Of a stretch of 11,834 nt of DNA, positions 7,595 to 11,834 are shown one piece after another (the stretch's first letter is position 1; each line of letters starts with the position of its first letter). The position numbers and the translations under genes were made by a program. Source of the DNA: CAYVUV01 sp964455095 (GTDB taxonomy: Bacteria; Desulfobacterota; Binatia; HRBIN30; CADEER01); contig CAYVUV010000298.1 of the NCBI GenBank assembly GCA_964455095.1, forward strand, positions 1 through 11,834, in the 5' to 3' direction. The notes under the pieces were generated by a model that searched no databases, was not told the DNA's origin, and worked only from the letters and a program-made list of their open reading frames with translations.

Positions 7595-9130
7595 ATGCGG
7601 GTCGCGTTTGTCACTAGCGGGCTCGAGCACCTCGGTATCGCCGCGCTGTCTGCGTACGTAAGAGATAACGGGCACGAGAGTGCGCTCGTATACGAGCCGA
7701 AGCCGTTCTCGTCGAACAGCGGGCCCGATAGTCCGTTGCTCGCTCGCCTGCTCGAGCCCACACCTGAGGAAACTGCCGCCCGTATCGTTGCCACGCGTCC
7801 CGACGTGATTGCCTTCAGCTCGTACACGATCACGCAGCGCTGGTCGGTCGCGGTGGCGCGGGCACTCAAGCGCATGGCGCCGACGCCGATTGTCTTTGGC
7901 GGGCCGCACGTGAGCGGCGCTCCGGCGCACAGCATCCGTGAGCCGGCGATCGACGCCGTCGTCGAGGGCGAGGGGGAAGGGGCGCTGCTCGACCTGCTCG
8001 AATGCGCTGAAAAAGACCGCTTCGGCCGCACCGACGTGCCGAACGTGTGGTTCAAGGGCGACGGCGAACCGATTGCGAACCGGGTGCGGCCACTGATCGC
8101 CGACCTCGACACGCTGCCGTGGGCGGACAAGGCCATCTTCTACGATTCGATGCCGGTATTCGAACGCGAGTTCTATATTGCCTCGCGGCGCGGCTGCCCG
8201 TTCCGCTGCAGCTTCTGCGAGTACAGCATCTTTCCGAAGCAGTATCCGGGCGAAAAGCCGGTCCGCCGCCGCTCGGTCGAGCACGTGATCGGCGAGCTGA
8301 AGTACTGGAAGGCGCGCGGGCGGGTGCGCAAGGTCTTCTTCTGGGATGCGATCTTCACCCTCGACATTCACTGGATGAAGGAGTTCGCGGTCGCATATCG
8401 GCGCGAGATCGGGTTGCCGTTCGAATGCTACACGCACCCCCACGCGATGTCGCGCGACATGGCCCAGGCGCTGGCCGAGGCGGGGTGCAGCATGGTGCGC
8501 GTCGGCGTGCAGACGGTCAACTCCGACACGCTGGCCGAGATGGACCGCAAGGGCGATCGCGAGCGCGTGCGCGCGACCGTCGACCATCTGCGGGAGATCG
8601 GCATCAACTACTCGCTCGATCACATCCTCGGCCTGCCGGGCGAGGTGGCGGAGGATCAACGCGAGGCCTTGCGTTTCTACAACGAGGTGCGGCCGGCGCG
8701 GATCGTGTTGCACTGGATGACCTTCCTGCCGGGGACGACCGCGTTGACGCGCGCGCGCGACGAGGGAATTCTCTCCGCCGAGCAGGTGGAGCGTATCCTG
8801 CGCGGCGAGCAGACCGAGGGATTCGAAGCACCACGGCTGGTCGGTCCGGGGGCGCACCAGGAACAGTTCGACGAGATCCGGCGGCTCGAGGTGATGTTCG
8901 ACCTGTTGCCGCTTGCGCCCCGCCGTGTCGTCGAATGGCTGCTCGAAAGCGGGGCCTATCGCCTGCTCCCGCGCGGCATGGCCGTGCGCCAGCTCCTCGC
9001 CCTGGCGCTCGCGCTGGTCGGTGACGCAGCGACCCGCGAGCGCATCTTCACGATCCTCGGCCTGACGGCGCGCGCGACCGCCGACGCAGCGCGCTTGCGG
9101 TTGAGCAGCTCGAGCTTCAACGCTGGGTGA
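7595..9130 (+). CDS. B12-binding-type radical SAM protein (511 aa)
   Basis: Class B-like architecture. Residues 1-~140 form a cobalamin-binding-type Rossmann domain (HLGIAALSAYV near the start, VFGGPHVSG, then IDAVVEGEGEGALLDLL); the DXHXXG axial-histidine motif is absent, as is usual in this class. The radical SAM barrel carries CX3CX2C in GCPFRCSFCEY (C201, C205, C208), then FFWDAIFTLDIHWMKEF and GLPGE. Residues ~400-511 are a helical tail with a hydrophobic segment (~460-475) that could touch the membrane. Relatives include C-methylases and C-C bond-forming enzymes of hopanoid, bacteriochlorophyll and antibiotic pathways. The exact role is open; methylation or radical modification of a lipid or isoprenoid is one possibility. 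The ATG at 7595 is the only start that keeps the full Rossmann strand; no Shine-Dalgarno is seen. Confidence 0.9.
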   Translation: MRVAFVTSGLEHLGIAALSAYVRDNGHESALVYEPKPFSSNSGPDSPLLARLLEPTPEETAARIVATRPDVIAFSSYTITQRWSVAVARALKRMAPTPIVFGGPHVSGAPAHSIREPAIDAVVEGEGEGALLDLLECAEKDRFGRTDVPNVWFKGDGEPIANRVRPLIADLDTLPWADKAIFYDSMPVFEREFYIASRRGCPFRCSFCEYSIFPKQYPGEKPVRRRSVEHVIGELKYWKARGRVRKVFFWDAIFTLDIHWMKEFAVAYRREIGLPFECYTHPHAMSRDMAQALAEAGCSMVRVGVQTVNSDTLAEMDRKGDRERVRATVDHLREIGINYSLDHILGLPGEVAEDQREALRFYNEVRPARIVLHWMTFLPGTTALTRARDEGILSAEQVERILRGEQTEGFEAPRLVGPGAHQEQFDEIRRLEVMFDLLPLAPRRVVEWLLESGAYRLLPRGMAVRQLLALALALVGDAATRERIFTILGLTARATADAARLRLSSSSFNAG

Positions 9131-9366
9131 CCATCCGCGGTCGGGCAGGCCGCCGAGGAATTCCTGCCGCTCGGCCTGGTCGACGCTGCGCGGCACGGGA
9201 CCTTCACCTTGATGGTGCAGTTGCCCGATGGTAGGTGCCTTTCGATGCATTCTTCCTTGGCGGCTGGCGCTCGTCCGGCAGAGCGGGCAGCAGGAAGAGG
9301 CAGGAGCGCGCCGCGTCGATCACCGGGGTCGTGTTCCCGACGCCGAGCGCCCGCCCGACGGTGGCC
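9131..9366 (+). other. Unassigned 236-base gap between the radical SAM and SGNH genes
   Basis: No convincing gene. The frame of the downstream SGNH protein is open from a GTG at 9235 (directly after a TAG at 9232-9234), but the added 44 residues (MPFDAFFLGGW...) have low complexity and would bury the membrane anchor. On the minus strand an 85-codon frame (9204-9461) and part of a longer one run through, but both extend into the SGNH gene and look like GC-driven shadows. I see no hairpin, promoter or repeat that explains the region. Confidence 0.35.
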
Positions 9367-11046
9367 ATGAAGACGGGCGGCAAGGCGCTCGCGGTCGGCC
9401 TCTTGGTGCTCTCGGCCGCGCTGGACCTCGGCCTCTTGTCGCCGCTGCTGAGCGAGGTCACGCTGGCGCCGAAGCAAACGCAGCGTGTCTACTTCGAGCC
9501 ACTGCAGGGTGGCGCCGCGCTGATGCTCGACGAGCGCACCGACGGATACATCACCGACCTCCAGATCGACAGGGAACAGAATCTCGCGATTCCGGCCGGT
9601 CGCACGATCGCGATCGGGCTCGAGCGCGGCGTCGACCTCGCGCTGCGCACGCGCGCACCGACTCTGGCGCCGTATATCGTTCTGGGCACGGAGGACCGGC
9701 CGGAAGGCGGCCCCGCTCCCGGGGCGGCCGTGCGTGTGGGCAACGGCGTCGCGCTGTTGGCACGGGCAGGGGCGCTCGAGGCCCGGTCCTGGGACCCCTC
9801 CCGCCCCTGGACCGAGGACAGGGAGTGGCTGCAGCAGCTGCGCGCGCAGTGCGGCGCCGATGCGAGTGGCGAGGCATCGGTTCGCATGGATGCAGACGGT
9901 GTCTCCGTCCGCATCGGCTCCTGCGCGGGGACAGTTCAGCTGCCTCCCGATTCGTCCCCGATGCTGGTCGTGGTCGCCGGGCCGCACGCAGCGGTCGTAT
10001 CCAAATCCGGCACCGGTTGGGGGCAGACGAGCAGGATCGCCTGGAAGCTGATCGCCGTGGTGCTGCTGCGGGTCGCGCTGCTCGGCTTCGCCATCGGCGC
10101 CGGTCCGACCGCGCTGGCCGCGGGAGCGCTGTTTGCCATCGCGCAATTCTCGCGGCCGGCGGCGATCGTGTCCTGGGCGGTGACGCTGCCGCTCGCGCTG
10201 GCTGCCGCTGCGACGGGCCTCGTCGCGCGCCGCGCGCCGCGCCGCGCCGGCCTCGCCTGGGCCGCCGGCGCGGCCGTGCTCGCGCTGGAGGTTGGCGGCG
10301 TCGTCGCGGCCATCGCGTTCCTCGATGTCGGCACCTTCGGCCACGAGCGCATCACGCGCGCCGGCGACGACGCCTGTGCCGTGGTCGGGTATTCCACCGT
10401 GCGCGGCGATTCACTGCGCGACGGTTCGGTCGGTGTGGTCGAGCGGCTCAACGAGGCCTGTGCGCGCTGTCGCAACCGCACCGCGCGCTTCTCGCGCGAG
10501 GCACAGACGTTGCGCTGGGTTCGCGAAGTGGTCTGCGCGCCGGCATTCCCGGCGCCGGCGGGCGGTGAGATCACCTTTCTCGGCGGCGGCAACGACGACA
10601 TGTTCTATCGGCCGGCGGGGCTCGCTCAGCTGTTGAGCGTCTTCGCCGGGTCGCTGCGATTCGCTGTCCAGCCAATTGCCGCGACGGACTGGGAAACGGT
10701 CTTCGATTACGCCAACCAGACCGTCGTGCCGACACTCGACGAGCAGGCCGCCGACATCGAGGCGATCGCCCATTGCGCGACGGCCGGCCGGCGGCGCTTC
10801 GTCTTCATGCACGACTTCCTGATCTGGGATCTCGACCGCGGGCGTCCCCCCACTCGACAGCTCACGTTCGAACGCCGCCGCGCGGCGGTGTTGGCGGCGG
10901 GCGGCACGTTCATCGATCTGCTAGAGGAGTTTCGCCAGCGCGCCGGCGTCGCCTGGCTCAACGACTTCATCCACCCCTCCGCCTTCGGGCAGCAGATGAT
11001 CGCCGATCTGTTGTGCGAGAGGGGTGACCCCGAGCCGGGGATCTAG
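9367..11046 (+). CDS. Membrane-anchored SGNH/GDSL-hydrolase-like protein (559 aa)
   Basis: Envelope protein with a C-terminal SGNH-type domain. Residues 8-28 form a membrane anchor; ~30-220 form a beta-rich extracytoplasmic domain; ~226-262, 264-288 and 296-319 are membrane helices. The C-terminal domain has a strand CAVVGYSTVRGDSL (337-350), GGGND (406-410, block III Asn409) and DFIHPSAFG (block V, Asp533 and His536). This family hydrolyses or transfers acyl/ester groups, for example on polysaccharides or lipids. The nucleophile is ambiguous: Ser343 (GYS, best placed after the strand) or Ser349 (a literal GDSL). The usual block II glycine is not evident. The ATG at 9367 gives a normal anchor; a GTG at 9235 would extend it by 44 residues. 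It follows the B12-type gene after a 236-base gap. Probable role: removing or moving acyl groups on the product of the locus. Confidence 0.8.
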   Translation: MKTGGKALAVGLLVLSAALDLGLLSPLLSEVTLAPKQTQRVYFEPLQGGAALMLDERTDGYITDLQIDREQNLAIPAGRTIAIGLERGVDLALRTRAPTLAPYIVLGTEDRPEGGPAPGAAVRVGNGVALLARAGALEARSWDPSRPWTEDREWLQQLRAQCGADASGEASVRMDADGVSVRIGSCAGTVQLPPDSSPMLVVVAGPHAAVVSKSGTGWGQTSRIAWKLIAVVLLRVALLGFAIGAGPTALAAGALFAIAQFSRPAAIVSWAVTLPLALAAAATGLVARRAPRRAGLAWAAGAAVLALEVGGVVAAIAFLDVGTFGHERITRAGDDACAVVGYSTVRGDSLRDGSVGVVERLNEACARCRNRTARFSREAQTLRWVREVVCAPAFPAPAGGEITFLGGGNDDMFYRPAGLAQLLSVFAGSLRFAVQPIAATDWETVFDYANQTVVPTLDEQAADIEAIAHCATAGRRRFVFMHDFLIWDLDRGRPPTRQLTFERRRAAVLAAGGTFIDLLEEFRQRAGVAWLNDFIHPSAFGQQMIADLLCERGDPEPGI

Positions 11047-11063
11047 CGGTGGCGGATCGTTCA

Positions 11064-11163
11064 ATCACCCCCATCTCCATCTTCCCCCGTCGAGGGGGAA
11101 GAGGCCGGAGTCCGAAGCCTGAAGCCTTCCCCCCTTGCGGGGGAAGGTTTGGATGGGGGTAAT
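11064..11163. repeat. Nested inverted repeat (REP/MITE-like doublet) between convergent genes
   Basis: Two hairpins, TCTTCCCCC...GGGGGAAGA (11080-11102) and CCTTCCCCC...GGGGGAAGG (11125-11147), are flanked by outer arms ACCCCCAT (11067-11074) and ATGGGGGT (11153-11160). The whole forms a roughly 100-base element with a central spacer. This is the layout of a REP doublet or a small non-autonomous element. It sits between the stops of convergent genes, where it could also end transcription from both sides, although neither hairpin is followed by a T tract. Confidence 0.7.
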
Positions 11164-11195
11164 GACATCCCGCGCCAGCGGCTCGCTGCTTCTAA

Positions 11196-11834
11196 TCAGA
11201 CCTCGGGGAGGTTCGCGGCGAGATCGCGCAGCGCCGCTGGTGCAATGGAATGCGAAGCGCCGTCGCCGTTGGCGGCTTTCCTGATCTGCGCGAGCTGCGT
11301 CGCCTGCTCGAACATGCGGCCCTTCGGCATGGGCTGCAGCGAATACCAATCGGCCGGCACCGCGACGGGCGGGGTTGGGAACGGCGCCGTCGTCTCGCGC
11401 CGGCGCGAGGCCAGGTGGGCGAGGAAATGTACGAACGCTTTCACCGAGCGGATGCCCTCGCGGGGATGCAGCGGCGCCTGCTTGATCTTCTGCCAGATGT
11501 AGCTCGGGCGAAAGAAGAAACGGCGATAGGCCGCGGCGCAGAAGGCGTCGATCTCCTCGGCGCGGAGTCCGGGAAGGTTCAGCACGCAGCGGTGTGCCCC
11601 GGTCGCATCGAGCCAGTCGGCGAAGCGATCGGTGGCGAGGTAGCCGTGTTCCTGCGCCCATTTGTAGTAGGTCGTGCCCGGAAACGGCATGACCGGATAG
11701 AACTGCGCGCTGTCGGGCCGCAGGTAGAGCGCCAGCGCGAGGGTCTTCTCCATCGTCTCGCGCGTCTCGCCCGGGAAGCCGACCATGAAACAGCCGTGCA
11801 CCAGAATGCCGAGCGCGCGCGCGGCGTCGACGAA
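11196..11834 (-). CDS. B12-binding-type radical SAM protein, C-terminal part only
   Basis: Partial gene: the frame stays open to the right edge, and the visible 212 residues (beginning FVDAARALGILVHG) are the end of the protein. HGCFMVGFPGET and then YPVMPFPGTTYYKWAQEHG are the late-barrel motifs of B12-binding radical SAM proteins (the group that includes hopanoid enzymes such as HpnJ). YRRFFFRPSYIWQKI, typical of the same group, follows. The CX3CX2C motif and cobalamin domain would lie outside the window. It converges on the SGNH gene across the nested repeat, so it belongs to a separate transcript but to the same chemistry. The TGA at 11196-11198 fixes the end. The family is well supported; the substrate is unknown. 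Confidence 0.85.
   Translation of the reverse strand, partial: FVDAARALGILVHGCFMVGFPGETRETMEKTLALALYLRPDSAQFYPVMPFPGTTYYKWAQEHGYLATDRFADWLDATGAHRCVLNLPGLRAEEIDAFCAAAYRRFFFRPSYIWQKIKQAPLHPREGIRSVKAFVHFLAHLASRRRETTAPFPTPPVAVPADWYSLQPMPKGRMFEQATQLAQIRKAANGDGASHSIAPAALRDLAANLPEV

Noticed and set aside
7526..9250. Long minus-strand open frame (574 codons) opposite the B12-type radical SAM gene
   Set aside because: It has no recognisable motif and is rich in Arg, Gln, His and Ala, as expected for the complement of GC-rich coding DNA. The plus-strand frame has clear radical SAM and cobalamin-domain motifs.
8956..10344. Minus-strand 462-codon frame across the gap and the SGNH gene
   Set aside because: It crosses two clear plus-strand genes and has low-complexity, charge-rich composition. 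It was considered as a possible gene for the 9131-9366 gap, but no motif supports it.
1..11834. CRISPR array, tRNA, rRNA, transposase or phage genes
   Set aside because: No regularly spaced direct repeats, no tRNA-like cloverleaf, no rRNA-like sequence and no transposase or integrase motif were seen on either strand.

Overview
The window is a stretch of very GC-rich DNA (about two-thirds G+C by eye) from what is probably a Gram-negative environmental bacterium. Signal peptides, multi-pass envelope proteins, palindromic REP-like repeats and several cobalamin-type radical SAM enzymes would fit a deltaproteobacterial, Myxococcota- or Binatia-like lineage. That placement is inference; there is no rRNA or marker gene here. 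GTG starts and weak or missing Shine-Dalgarno sequences are common, so several N-termini are uncertain.

Layout. On the minus strand, two large multi-pass membrane proteins (1716-3899, then 70-1716) are joined by a one-base stop/start overlap and end at a plausible intrinsic terminator (28-53). They look like diverged paralogues of a GT-C glycosyltransferase-like family. Across a short divergent region (3900-3944), a plus-strand series begins: a small signal-peptide plus tail-anchored envelope protein (3945-4538), a radical SAM/methyltransferase fusion (4560-6272), a COG1533 (SplB-like) radical SAM protein with an extra N-terminal domain (6326-7474), a B12-binding-type radical SAM protein (7595-9130) and a membrane-anchored SGNH/GDSL-hydrolase-like protein (9367-11046). 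A convergent B12-binding-type radical SAM gene (11196-11834) runs off the right edge. Between the last two lies a nested inverted repeat.

How the genes may work together. Four radical SAM proteins of at least three types sit with two GT-C-like proteins and an SGNH protein, all in about 12 kb. The small envelope protein and the N-terminal extracytoplasmic region of the divergently encoded 727-residue protein appear to share a domain, which ties the two transcription units together. The best-supported reading is a locus that builds or modifies an envelope glycan, lipid or glycolipid: radical chemistry and methylation in the cytoplasm, transfer of lipid-linked sugars by GT-C-like proteins, and acyl or ester trimming (or transfer) outside the membrane. 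The substrate cannot be read from the sequence. No precursor peptide, CRISPR array, tRNA, rRNA, transposase or phage gene was found.
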